Assembly (NCBI GenBank): GCA_964626415.1
Contig: CAZVFH010000004.1
Location: 1 to 46,328 of the forward strand
Reading direction: 5' to 3'
DNA from: CAZVFH01 sp964626415
GTDB lineage: Bacteria; Patescibacteriota; UBA1384; XYA2-FULL-43-10; CAINNR01
DNA: 46,328 bases
The notes under the pieces were generated by a model. It saw only the letters and a program-made list of their open reading frames with translations. It made no database searches and was not told the origin of the DNA. Position 1 is the stretch's first letter, and every line of letters begins with the position of its first letter. This document shows, piece by piece, positions 1 to 7,554 of the stretch. Both the position numbers and the translations under genes were made by a program.

Positions 1-170
1 AGCACTTTGTCCAAGAGTGTTATTGGGGCTCGTTTTCCAGAACTTTTGTTCTGCCTGTTGCCGTTGACTCCGATAAAGCCAAAGCAACACTAAAAAATGG
101 ACTTCTTTCGATTACAATTCCAAAAGATTCACGGTCAAAGACCAAGTCGTTAAAGATTGAGACAGGATAA
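1..170 (+). CDS. Hsp20/alpha-crystallin small heat-shock protein, C-terminal fragment
   Basis: Open at the left edge; reading starts at base 3 and ends at TAA 168-170. The visible 55 residues contain the end of an alpha-crystallin domain: a GSFSRTFVLP stretch, then AKATLKNGLLSITIPK, which matches the Hsp20 consensus (hydrophobic strand, A-x-L-x-N-G-L-L-x-I-x-I-P-K) and then a short charged tail. Family role: ATP-independent holdase that keeps unfolding proteins soluble in the cytoplasm. The N-terminus and promoter lie outside the window. The reading is firm for the family, since the motif is contiguous and in frame to a natural stop. Confidence 0.85.
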   Translation, partial: HFVQECYWGSFSRTFVLPVAVDSDKAKATLKNGLLSITIPKDSRSKTKSLKIETG

Positions 171-176
171 GTTGAA

Positions 177-270
177 ATTCTAACACTGACTTTTCCACAC
201 TGACCTTTCACTGACTGGAAAATTTTCATTTGTCAGTGCTAAGTCAGTGTAATTAAGTCAGTGTTAGAAT
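177..270. repeat. Inverted repeat between the Hsp20 gene and galU
   Basis: Perfect 16-bp arms at 177-192 and 255-270 enclose further copies of a CACTGA/TCAGTG word. It resembles the other palindromes here in using the ACTGA word but lacks the GAAGTAAAAACT end. It sits about 20 bp before the galU start, so it would form a hairpin in the galU leader if transcribed. Confidence 0.7.
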
Positions 271-289
271 ATCCCTTTAAATCATAATT

Positions 290-1162
290 ATGCCAAAAAT
301 TCGCAAGGCGGTAATTCCGGCTGCCGGTTACGGCACAAGATTTTTGCCGGCGGTAAAATCAATTCCAAAAGAGATGTTGCCGATTGTTGATAAACCGGTA
401 ATTCATTATATTATCGAAGAAGCGGTTGCTTCCGGCATTGAAGATATTATTATTGTTACCGGTGCAAATAAAAGAGCAATTGAAGATTACTTTGACCACA
501 GTTTGGAATTGGAACATTATCTGGAAAAAAACGGCAAAACTGAGCAATTAGAGCAGATTAAAAAAATCGCCCGAATGGCAAATTTTATTTATATCCGGCA
601 AAAAGGTCCGTACGGAAATGGGACGCCGGTACTGAACGTCGAACATATTATTGGCGATGAACCGTTTGCTGTCCTTTGGGGCGATCAATTCACCACGGCA
701 GAAACTCCCCGCCTTTCGCAATTAATTTCTGTCTTTGAAAAATATGACAAGCCAGTAATTTCTGCCGTCAAAATTGAGAATAAAAGTCATTTGTCGCGCT
801 ATGGCGTGCCGGCAATTGAAAAACTTGAAGAATACATTTACAATGTTACCGACTTGATCGAAAAACCAACACCAGGGGAAGCACCATCGGATTTGGCTTG
901 CGACGGCGCATATGTTCTGCCACCAGAAATTTTTACCGCACTTAAAAATCTTAAGCCGGGCAAGGGCAATGAAGTCTGGTTGGCTGACGGCATAAACATT
1001 TTACGCCAAAATGGCGGATTGCTCTGCCGTGAAGTCGCCGGCGGAAAATATTATGACTGTGGAAATGTTCTTGAATATTTAAAAACCAATGTCTGGATGG
1101 CACTGGAACGCGAGGATATCGGCGAAGAGTTCAGAAAATATCTGACAGAAATTTCGAAATAA
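290..1162 (+). CDS. galU: UTP-glucose-1-phosphate uridylyltransferase
   Basis: 290 residues, the usual length for bacterial GalU. It catalyses UTP + glucose-1-phosphate to UDP-glucose + diphosphate in the cytoplasm, supplying UDP-glucose for surface glycans. The N-terminal nucleotide-binding signature AAGYGTRFLP followed by KSIPKEMLPIVDKP is complete; later landmarks are the WGDQF segment, the IEKP segment and the conserved GKGNEVWLADGI segment near residue 230. The ATG has no strong SD. It stands alone between palindromic repeats, with no other sugar-nucleotide gene in view, so its pathway partners are elsewhere. Nothing looks broken. Confidence 0.95.
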   Translation: MPKIRKAVIPAAGYGTRFLPAVKSIPKEMLPIVDKPVIHYIIEEAVASGIEDIIIVTGANKRAIEDYFDHSLELEHYLEKNGKTEQLEQIKKIARMANFIYIRQKGPYGNGTPVLNVEHIIGDEPFAVLWGDQFTTAETPRLSQLISVFEKYDKPVISAVKIENKSHLSRYGVPAIEKLEEYIYNVTDLIEKPTPGEAPSDLACDGAYVLPPEIFTALKNLKPGKGNEVWLADGINILRQNGGLLCREVAGGKYYDCGNVLEYLKTNVWMALEREDIGEEFRKYLTEISK

Positions 1163-1210
1163 CTACGCTGACCTTTCACGCTGAAGTAACGCCGATAATA
1201 GTTAAATATC

Positions 1211-1305
1211 GAAATAAAAACTACCACAGATTTATTGTCACTGATTGACACAGATGACTCATCAGTGAAAATCTGTGACGATAGATCAGTGAGAGTTTTT
1301 ACTTC
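1211..1305 (+). repeat. P1 palindromic element, copy 1
   Basis: A 95-bp imperfect palindrome. The left end reads GAAATAAAAACTACCACAGA and the right end GAGAGTTTTTACTTC; the interior has CACTGA/TCAGTG and CACAGAT/ATCTGTG words in opposite orientation. It ends 30 bp before the solute-binding protein start. Family members are at 2725, 3357, 4201, 12921 and 14942. Confidence 0.85.
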
Positions 1306-1335
1306 CTTATTTATATTCGTAATTTAGTAGGGGAT

Positions 1336-2703
1336 ATGAAAAAATTCTTAAAAATTTTAGGGACGACAACACTGGCGATATTTTTTATGTTGACTTTAAC
1401 CGGCTGCGGCAAAACCACAACCACAGGTCACAAGGATTTAGTTGTTTGGGGATTTGTCGACCCCGATGTTTTCAAGCCGATAATCAAGGATTTTGAAAAG
1501 AAAAACTCCGGAGTCACGGTCAAGTATTCCCAAAGAGGATTCAACGCTTCTTACGAAAATGATGCCCTGAATTCAATGACCTCCGGCGAAGGACCGGATG
1601 TTTGGGCTATCCCAAACGACTGGGTTTTTAGACACAGAGGGAAATTGGCGCCAGTCGATAATGAAGTTCTGAAGGATAAAAAAATTGATATCGCCTCCAC
1701 TTACTCTGATCCAATAATCAAGGATAATATTTTTGATAACAAACTTTACGGGCTTGCGCCGGGAATTGATGTTTTGCAAATTTATTACAACCCGGAGCTT
1801 TATTCGGCGGCCCAAGAAAAAGCGCTGAAAGCGACCAGAGACAATGACGAACAGCGGCAAAAACTCTCGAAGATTTTTAATAATTTTCCAGCAACATGGG
1901 ATGAGTTGAATCAGATTTTACCCTGGCTGACGACAAAAAACGGCGCAACAATTCAGGTGAGTGGAATTGCGATCGGAACCAGCAATAATGTTTCCAAATC
2001 AGCTGATATTTTGTCGCTTCTTATGCTTCAAAATCAAACTAAAATGACTTCTGATGACCTGACTCAATCAAACATTAATTTGCCAGTAAAGGACTCTTCG
2101 GGCGCTGATGTTTTTGCCGGCACAAATTCGCTCAATTTTTACGCTTCTTACGCCGATCCTGCCAGCCCTTATTACTCTTGGAATAGCCAAATGCCAAATG
2201 ATGTTCAGGCCTTCGTTGAGGGAAAAGCAATAATGGTTTTAAATTACTCCTCCTTTTCGGGATATTTGAATCAAATTTATCCGAATTTTAAATTTCAGCG
2301 GGCGCTTATACCACAAATCGGCGACTTAAATCCACTGATTGATTATGGATCCTACACAACTTATGTTGTTCCCAGTATTTCACCGATGACCGATGTCGCA
2401 TGGGAGTTTGTTTTGTTTCTCGCTGGCGACGAGGCATCAACATATAATTCTGCAACCAGCCAGCTTCAGGCAACTAAAGTTACCGCCGACACAACATTGA
2501 AGGCAAGATCGAGCGGTGGAAAGCCGACGAAGGAGCTTGTCGCGATTGCCAAAACCTGGAACAAAGGTCGTTATCCGGTGGAAGTTGACACGATTTTTAA
2601 TGAAGCAATTTCCCGCCTAAATTCAAAAAGTCAATCGGCACAGGCCTCGCTCGATACTGCGGCGTCAAGAATCACCGAACTTTTACGAAAGTCGGGATGG
2701 TAA
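1336..2703 (+). CDS. Extracellular solute-binding lipoprotein (family 1, sugar-type)
   Basis: 455 residues. The first 24 residues form a lipoprotein signal (basic start, hydrophobic core, lipobox LTGC with Cys24), so the mature protein should be lipid-anchored on the outer face of the membrane. The body resembles family 1 ABC binding proteins for oligosaccharides: DLVVWGFVDPDVFKPIIKDF, then SGEGPDVWAIPNDW and a later region with VEGKAIMVLNY. In known systems such proteins deliver ligand to an ABC permease, but no permease or ATPase gene is adjacent, so this is an orphan receptor or uses a remote partner. The ATG is preceded by TAGGGGAT, a weak SD. The ligand cannot be told from sequence. Confidence 0.85.
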   Translation: MKKFLKILGTTTLAIFFMLTLTGCGKTTTTGHKDLVVWGFVDPDVFKPIIKDFEKKNSGVTVKYSQRGFNASYENDALNSMTSGEGPDVWAIPNDWVFRHRGKLAPVDNEVLKDKKIDIASTYSDPIIKDNIFDNKLYGLAPGIDVLQIYYNPELYSAAQEKALKATRDNDEQRQKLSKIFNNFPATWDELNQILPWLTTKNGATIQVSGIAIGTSNNVSKSADILSLLMLQNQTKMTSDDLTQSNINLPVKDSSGADVFAGTNSLNFYASYADPASPYYSWNSQMPNDVQAFVEGKAIMVLNYSSFSGYLNQIYPNFKFQRALIPQIGDLNPLIDYGSYTTYVVPSISPMTDVAWEFVLFLAGDEASTYNSATSQLQATKVTADTTLKARSSGGKPTKELVAIAKTWNKGRYPVEVDTIFNEAISRLNSKSQSAQASLDTAASRITELLRKSGW

Positions 2704-2724
2704 ATTCTAACACTAATAAATATT

Positions 2725-2896
2725 GAAGTAAAAACTACCACAGGTAAAATTAGGAAGTAAAAACTTCCACAGATCAATTGTCACAGATATACACTGATAA
2801 ATGTTCAGAAAATCTGTGTCAATCTGTGTCGATAAATCTGTGAGAGTTTATACTTCAATATATTGACTTGTAAAGATCAGTGAGAGTTTATACTTC
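2725..2896 (+). repeat. P1 palindromic element, copy 2, with a second copy nested inside
   Basis: The outer copy starts with GAAGTAAAAACTACCACAG at 2725 and ends with GAGAGTTTATACTTC at 2896. A complete inner copy occupies 2754-2856 and has both ends, so one element has inserted into or been copied into another. The whole block plus the following bases is repeated almost exactly at 4201-4390. It ends 18 bp before the pilin start codon. Confidence 0.85.
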
Positions 2897-2914
2897 CTTA
2901 ATTTGTGATAAAAA

Positions 2915-3355
2915 ATGCAAAAACTTTTTTCCATAACTTATCTTTCCCTGATCCTCGCCGCTTCGGTTTTTTTTATATTGCCAGATAAATCTTTCGCCAC
3001 CGCTGGCACAAGCGGCTCAACAGTTCCTACTACGACAACTCCTACACCGACAACCACAGCGACTGAAGGCGGAAAAACTCAAGTTGGCGTTGGTTTTCCT
3101 GAAGCAATAAAAAGCGGAAAGAGCTATACTTACGATGAATATATTAAATCGCTTTACTCCTTCTCGATGAAAGCCGCCGTATCGTTGTGCATTTTGATGA
3201 CAATTTATGCCGGCTATAAATATATAACTAGCAAGGGCGATTCCGGCGGAATAAACGAGGCAAAGGATATAATATTTTCAACACTGACCGGCGCCGCACT
3301 TTTAATGCTGGTCTATCTGGTTCAAAATATCGCCGGAATGCCAACTCCGAAATAA
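2915..3355 (+). CDS. Type IV secretion pilin-like membrane protein (VirB2/TrbC-like)
   Basis: 146 residues. A signal peptide or first membrane helix occupies residues 1-28. A Thr/Pro-rich linker (about 30-55) follows, then two hydrophobic helices near residues 91-110 and 122-142 joined by a short polar loop containing YITSKGDSGGINEAK. That two-helix hairpin with a Y-I-T-x-x-G-D/N loop is the hallmark of CPR T4SS pilin-like proteins, and the gene at 6818 shares it. Inferred role: pilus subunit or small channel component in the membrane. The leader region is almost identical to that of the gene at 4391, which suggests shared control. No SD is obvious before the ATG. Confidence 0.75.
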   Translation: MQKLFSITYLSLILAASVFFILPDKSFATAGTSGSTVPTTTTPTPTTTATEGGKTQVGVGFPEAIKSGKSYTYDEYIKSLYSFSMKAAVSLCILMTIYAGYKYITSKGDSGGINEAKDIIFSTLTGAALLMLVYLVQNIAGMPTPK

Positions 3356-3356
3356 T

Positions 3357-3454
3357 GAAGTAAAAACTACCACAGATCTATTATCACTGATTGACACAGA
3401 TATGGAATTATCAGTGATTATCTGTGAATATGGATCTGTGAGAGTTTATACTTC
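3357..3454 (+). repeat. P1 palindromic element, copy 3
   Basis: 98 bp, directly after the stop of the preceding pilin gene. It begins GAAGTAAAAACTACCACAG and ends GAGAGTTTATACTTC; the outer 22-base arms match at about 19 positions when folded. Interior ATCAC/GTGAT and CACAGAT/ATCTGTG words add further pairing. It ends 44 bp before the C39 peptidase start. Confidence 0.88.
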
Positions 3455-3498
3455 TTTGTTTTAGTAATTTCGTTTTATTCGTAATTTTGTAGGGGCCT

Positions 3499-4197
3499 AT
3501 GGCCAAATTTTCTACAAGATGGCTTACCAATTCTTTAATCGTCGCCCTTGGCGTGGTTATTTTAGTCGTCGTCGCAATTTTTAGTTACAATTACTTCGTC
3601 TCTTCAGCAAGCGGAACCTGTGGGTGGTATAAATTCAAGCAAACAGCTTCACTCTGGAAAAATAATCCTTATGGAAAAGATGATAAAGGCAATAACACTA
3701 ATATCGAAAAAGCCGGTTGCGGTCCTACCGCAGTTGCTTCTGTTATGAGATGGTATGCCCCACATGAAGTCGAACAATGGGCCAACCCAGATGATTACGC
3801 CAATCCTGCTAAGGTTGCCGACTATTTTTTGAGTCACAAGGATTCCTCTGGAACCCCCTGTCGAATAAATGGCTCCGGCACAAATTCCAATTGTTTCGGA
3901 ATAATTGCCCGCGCTTGGGGATTTAGCTACAACAAAGTGACTTATTCAGGAGCTGTCGATCTGTTAAAAAAAGGTAAACCGGTTATCGCCCTTGTTGGCT
4001 GTGGTGGTAAAATAACTCAAGACCCAACTCGCTACACCGGCTGTCCAAAAGGCGGACATTATATTGTTTTGACCAAACTTTCCGGCGATACTGTTTCAAT
4101 TTGGGATCCAAACAAAGACAACACTTCCGACAACATCAACTACTTTGCCGACGCAACCGGTTATTTAAAAGATGGGTTTTGGTATATATATAGATAA
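3499..4197 (+). CDS. Membrane-anchored C39-like cysteine peptidase
   Basis: 232 residues. One N-terminal membrane helix (about 12-33) puts the rest outside the cytoplasm. The catalytic domain is of the papain-like C39_2 type: GCGPTAVASVMRW carries the nucleophile Cys (about residue 75), GGHYIVLTKL the His (about 186) and SIWDPNKD the Asp (about 203). Family members cleave peptides; in secretion loci they are suspected of remodelling wall peptides or processing pilins, which is inference here. It lies between two pilin genes on the same strand and has a larger relative at 38388. The start follows GTAGGGGCCT, the same leader style as the gene at 1336. Confidence 0.82.
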   Translation: MAKFSTRWLTNSLIVALGVVILVVVAIFSYNYFVSSASGTCGWYKFKQTASLWKNNPYGKDDKGNNTNIEKAGCGPTAVASVMRWYAPHEVEQWANPDDYANPAKVADYFLSHKDSSGTPCRINGSGTNSNCFGIIARAWGFSYNKVTYSGAVDLLKKGKPVIALVGCGGKITQDPTRYTGCPKGGHYIVLTKLSGDTVSIWDPNKDNTSDNINYFADATGYLKDGFWYIYR

Positions 4198-4200
4198 ATT

Positions 4201-4372
4201 GAAGCAAAAACTACCACAGGTAAAATTAGGAAGTAAAAACTTCCACAGATCAATTGTCACAGATATACACTGATAAATGTTCAGAAAATCTGTGTCAATC
4301 TGTGTCGATAAATCTGTGAGAGTTTATACTTCAATATATTGACTTGTAAATATCAGTGAGAGTTTATACTTC
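4201..4372 (+). repeat. P1 palindromic element, copy 4, nested like copy 2
   Basis: Outer copy 4201-4372, inner copy 4230-4332. Aligned base for base to 2725-2896 at a constant offset of 1476, it differs at only two positions (4205 and 4351), and the identity continues through the downstream start codon. It ends 18 bp before the start of the tandem pilin gene. Confidence 0.85.
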
Positions 4373-4390
4373 CTTAATTTGTGATAAAAA

Positions 4391-6178
4391 ATGCATAAAA
4401 TATTTAAAATTTATCTCGCCTTTGTTTTTCTGCTAGCCGCGACAACAATCGGCGCTTATTTGGTTGTAAAAAATAGCTACTCTGCCGATCCCTTGGTTGA
4501 TGATGGAAGAGTAACAATTTGCCCAGCACCGACTTATTATCCCGATGACACAACCCCCGCCGAGCGAGAAGCGATTGCTGATGCCGCAGAGCCACAAATT
4601 GCAAGCGCCGCCGAAGCAAGCCAAGATGATTTTATCGAAGTTTTTGTTTCCCCTGCGAGCGACCGCTTAAATATCAAATCCGGAGGAAAAGTAAAAATTA
4701 ATCTTTCAGTTAGAAGCCAAAAAGATCCCAGCCAAGATTACAAGGCAACAATCGACCATATTTCGGTTTTTGCCACCGGTGCAGGGAAATCATTTCCAAA
4801 AAAAGACGCTAAATTAGAAGATATTAAAAACAGCATCTGCAATACAGCTGGAGCGATTTCCGGACCACAAGATCCCTTTGTTCGGCTCTTGGGGCAGACG
4901 ACTTGCGATGCTCGGGGTGACTGCAAAAGCGTTGATTTTGACAACCCAACTGAACTTGGTCGCCACCAGATTTTTGCTGTTGCAATGAAGTCGGATACTT
5001 CGACTCCCTGCGACGCAAATAATATCCTCGGTTGGTCAACAAACAGCGAAAGCACGATAACGGTTTATAATAGCACGACCGTTTCAGGGAGAGTTCTGAC
5101 ACTCGACTTCCCTGATAATGTCGAGGCCGACAAAAACTTTAATATTCATATTAAAACTGATCCTTCGGGAACAACAAGAAAAATTGATCATGTTTCAACT
5201 TTGATTTTAAAAGTTGACCCGGGCGTTGAATGGAAAGAAATAGATAATAATGTAGTTTGCGAACTTGCTAAAAAAAATGTTAAAGATATTACCCAATGCT
5301 CTGCCACTGGTCTTTGTGATACCGATAGACCAATATCACTTAGCCAATCAGGACAGCACCGGATCATTGGTGTTGCAATGGAGAGCAAAGCCAGCGAAGA
5401 ATGTTTTCCCGGAGACGAAACTAGACAAAGTAATATTATCTCTTTTAGTAAAGATGGCATAATCACCGTTAATTCAAAAGCTGACCCCGCCGGCACCGGC
5501 ACTGACGACGGCGAAAGTATAGAAACCGATCCTGTCGGTGATGATGATCTTGGGTCACTTGGGAAAAAACCTACTTGGCTGGCAAATCTCGGCGCCTCAT
5601 CAATGCGAACAATTCAAGACGCTGTAGGACGCGTTGGCTCAATTGGACTTATGATTCTTGGCTTTATCGCCGTCCTCGCCATTGTTCTTGCCGGCATGAA
5701 ATACATCACTGCCGGCGGCGACCAACAAAAAGCCCAAGTTGCTAAAAAAGCCGTGCTTTTTGCCGTTTATGGAATTATTGCCGCTACTTTGGCTGTTGTT
5801 CTTGTAAAGATGACTGTCTCTGAAGTTCAAAAAATTGTCGCTGAACGCTTAGCAATCGGATCCGGATCATTTGAAAAGACAATAATCCCTCCGACCACTC
5901 CTGAAAGCGGTGATTTTGCCGGACCAAACGCTTCTGTCTTATCTTTCTTTGGCCACAAAGATGGCTTAATTTGGCAAATTATTCGCCTCGCCGTCAGTTG
6001 GGCAGAGGTCGTTGCCTTCTTTATGATTCTTTGGGCCAGTTATCTTTATATGACATCATTTGGCGAAGATGCCAAAGCCGAAAGCGCCAAAAAAACACTG
6101 ATTTGGGCGGTCATCGGTCTCGCCGTCGTCCTTTCGGCGAATGTGATTATAAATTCACTGGGACAACTACTAGCATAA
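4391..6178 (+). CDS. Large pilin-type protein: two repeated ectodomains plus two pilin-like helix hairpins
   Basis: 595 residues. Signal peptide about 1-31. Residues ~80-225 and ~234-370 are two related extracellular domains with similar C-terminal halves: a Cys-containing segment, then GRHQIFAVAMKSD in the first and GQHRIIGVAMESK in the second. Residues ~396-475 and ~520-595 are two pilin-type units, each with two membrane helices and a loop (MKYITAGGDQQKAQ; YLYMTSFGEDAKAESAKK). The small pilins at 2915 and 6818 carry a single unit. Inferred role: an adhesin-like or anchoring subunit of the T4SS/pilus surface structure. Several Cys residues in the ectodomains could form disulfides. The leader is a near copy of the one at 2725. 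Confidence 0.75.
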   Translation: MHKIFKIYLAFVFLLAATTIGAYLVVKNSYSADPLVDDGRVTICPAPTYYPDDTTPAEREAIADAAEPQIASAAEASQDDFIEVFVSPASDRLNIKSGGKVKINLSVRSQKDPSQDYKATIDHISVFATGAGKSFPKKDAKLEDIKNSICNTAGAISGPQDPFVRLLGQTTCDARGDCKSVDFDNPTELGRHQIFAVAMKSDTSTPCDANNILGWSTNSESTITVYNSTTVSGRVLTLDFPDNVEADKNFNIHIKTDPSGTTRKIDHVSTLILKVDPGVEWKEIDNNVVCELAKKNVKDITQCSATGLCDTDRPISLSQSGQHRIIGVAMESKASEECFPGDETRQSNIISFSKDGIITVNSKADPAGTGTDDGESIETDPVGDDDLGSLGKKPTWLANLGASSMRTIQDAVGRVGSIGLMILGFIAVLAIVLAGMKYITAGGDQQKAQVAKKAVLFAVYGIIAATLAVVLVKMTVSEVQKIVAERLAIGSGSFEKTIIPPTTPESGDFAGPNASVLSFFGHKDGLIWQIIRLAVSWAEVVAFFMILWASYLYMTSFGEDAKAESAKKTLIWAVIGLAVVLSANVIINSLGQLLA

Positions 6179-6226
6179 TTTCTAATTGACCTAATTGATC
6201 TAAAAAATATCCAATGACAAAATGAC
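6177..6226. repeat. Left inverted-repeat arm around four-helix-bundle gene A
   Basis: A 50-bp arm built of AATTTCTAATT/CCTAATT words. Its reverse complement is at 6674-6723 and matches at 46 of 50 positions. The arm runs from the stop of the preceding gene into the first codons of the four-helix-bundle gene. Confidence 0.8.
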
Positions 6227-6590
6227 TAATGATAAAAATATCACCGATACAAAGTGGGATTTGGAAGATAGAACAGCGAAATTTGGAGAAGGCATTATAG
6301 CTTTTTGTAAACAAATTAACGAAACTACTATAATCAAGCCAATAATCTCGCAACTTATCAGATCGGCAACTTCAACTGGGGCAAATTATTGTGAAGCTGA
6401 TGATGCAGAATCAAAAAAGGATTTTAAGCACAAAATTGGAATTTGCAAAAAAGAAGCAAGGGAAACAAAACATTGGCTACGAATGTTAGCCAAATGTCTA
6501 CCTGAACACAAGGATAAAATCGCATTGCTCTGGAAAGAAGCGAAGGAATTGCATTTAATTTTTAACTCGATTTATCAAAAAGTTAAATGA
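6222..6590 (+). CDS. Four-helix-bundle protein, S23/23S-rRNA intervening-sequence family (copy A)
   Basis: 122 residues. Four amphipathic helices with the family landmarks DLEDRTAKFGEGIIAFCK, LIRSATSTGANYCEADDAES and CKKEARETKHWLRML. The family is known from intervening sequences in 23S rRNA genes and from the Avd accessory proteins of diversity-generating retroelements; a basic bundle that binds nucleic acid is the usual view, with the cellular role unsettled. No rRNA or retroelement is near. The gene is enclosed by 50-bp inverted repeats (6177-6226, 6674-6723). Copies B (9298) and C (39711) are paralogues with the same architecture. It separates two pilin genes, so it is probably an insertion. 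Confidence 0.85.
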   Translation: MTNDKNITDTKWDLEDRTAKFGEGIIAFCKQINETTIIKPIISQLIRSATSTGANYCEADDAESKKDFKHKIGICKKEARETKHWLRMLAKCLPEHKDKIALLWKEAKELHLIFNSIYQKVK

Positions 6591-6673
6591 TAGTGAAATG
6601 TCTAATACTCTCGAATTGGTCTAATTGCTCTAAATAATGACAAAATGTCTAATGCCCAAGTCATTCAATTTTA

Positions 6674-6723
6674 GTCATTTCGTCATTGGATATTATTTAG
6701 GTTAATTAGGTCAATTAGAAATT
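6674..6723. repeat. Right inverted-repeat arm around four-helix-bundle gene A
   Basis: Reverse complement of 6177-6226 at 46 of 50 positions. Between the gene stop (6590) and this arm lie further short TAATTGGTCTAATT-type words in the other orientation, so the 3' side is itself partly palindromic. Confidence 0.8.
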
Positions 6724-6743
6724 AGACATTTCCCCGCCCCCTC

Positions 6744-6773
6744 TTGACAACCTTTTTCATCAAGTTGTAAGAT
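6744..6773 (+). promoter_or_regulatory. Sigma70-type promoter for the pilin at 6818
   Basis: A perfect -35 TTGACA at 6744-6749 and a -10 TAAGAT at 6768-6773 with an 18-bp spacer. The predicted start is about 38 bases before the ATG, and an AGGAGG SD is present. It gives this pilin a transcript independent of the genes upstream. Confidence 0.6.
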
Positions 6774-6817
6774 ATATGTAGGGTTAAAAATTTAAATAAA
6801 CTAAGAATAGGAGGAGA

Positions 6818-7168
6818 ATGAATCTCTTGAGTAAAATTGCAACATTTGGAGCTGGAGCAGAGAAGGCAAAGGCAGTAACCGAAACTTCGGAGTGGAGAGA
6901 TCTGTTTACTCCAACTTTTGCCACTTCTGCAGATGTTTGGGGAGTGCTTAATGTTGTTTTGACTTACGTGACTTTTGCCGCTGGATTTATCGCAGTTCTT
7001 TACTTAATTATCGCTGGAATCACTTATATTACTGCCGGAGGTAACCCTGACCAAGCAAAAAAGGGACAGCAGGGAGTCATTAATGCCGTTATCGGAATCG
7101 TAATTATCATGGCCGCATACTTTATCATTCGTGTCGCAATGAATATTACCGAGGGATTTACAGCATAA
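6818..7168 (+). CDS. Type IV secretion pilin (two-helix, VirB2/TrbC-like)
   Basis: 116 residues. A short N-terminal region is followed by two membrane helices at about 45-72 and 86-107, joined by the loop YITAGGNPDQAKKGQQG, the same motif as in the genes at 2915 and 4391. Unlike those, there is no clear cleaved signal peptide, although residues 1-20 contain an AEKAKA stretch that could be a processing site. It has the best expression signals of the pilin group: a consensus promoter at 6744, AGGAGGAG just before the ATG and a strong terminator at 7196. This suggests it is the major, highly expressed subunit; that is inference. Confidence 0.82.
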   Translation: MNLLSKIATFGAGAEKAKAVTETSEWRDLFTPTFATSADVWGVLNVVLTYVTFAAGFIAVLYLIIAGITYITAGGNPDQAKKGQQGVINAVIGIVIIMAAYFIIRVAMNITEGFTA

Positions 7169-7195
7169 CAAGGATCAGACATTGTTTGCTAACTC

Positions 7196-7230
7196 AAAAA
7201 AACCACAACACTCTAAATTTGTGGTTTTTT
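7196..7230 (+). terminator. Rho-independent terminator after the pilin gene
   Basis: An AAAAAACCACAA arm pairs with TTGTGGTTTTTT across a short AT-rich loop and ends in a T run. It lies about 28 bp past the stop codon. The A-rich left arm means it could also act on the opposite strand. Confidence 0.82.
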
Positions 7231-7300
7231 GTTTTCGGCAGTTTTTCAGAAGTATTTTTTTAGAAGCAATCTAAAGCTTGTTCCCCCTGTTTTTGTGTAC

Positions 7301-7377
7301 GTCATTCCCGCGAAGGCGGGAATCCACTGATAGTTGAGTTTTACTATTAGTGGATCCCCGATCAGGTCGGGGATGAC
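7301..7377. repeat. Dispersed palindrome, GTCATTCCCGCG type; remainder of the 7231-7554 gap
   Basis: GTCATTCCCGCGAAGGCGGG at the left and CCCCGATCAGGTCGGGGATGAC at the right are each hairpins, and ATCCACTGATAG pairs with CTATTAGTGGAT between them. Related copies are at 36977 and 42307. A second nested palindrome follows at 7421-7464, with CCTGCCTGC and GCAGGCAGG as outer arms. The rest of the gap (7465-7554) is CTATTC/GCTTAC low-complexity sequence; I see no gene in it. Confidence 0.8.
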
Positions 7378-7554
7378 AGAATTATTTGACATTTTGATTT
7401 TGGGTTTTGGATTTTTTTCGCCTGCCTGCGATTCGACTGAGCTCATCGAAGTCCGGCAGGCAGGTCATTCTTTATTCTGGTTTTGTCATTCCCTCTATTC
7501 TCTATTCCCTATTCGCTATTCTTGCTTACAGCTTACTAGCTTACTGGCTTAAAA

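Noticed and set aside
1211..4372. Repeated palindromes as a CRISPR array
   Set aside because: The units are separated by whole genes, are internally palindromic over their full length and have no regular spacers; no cas gene is present.
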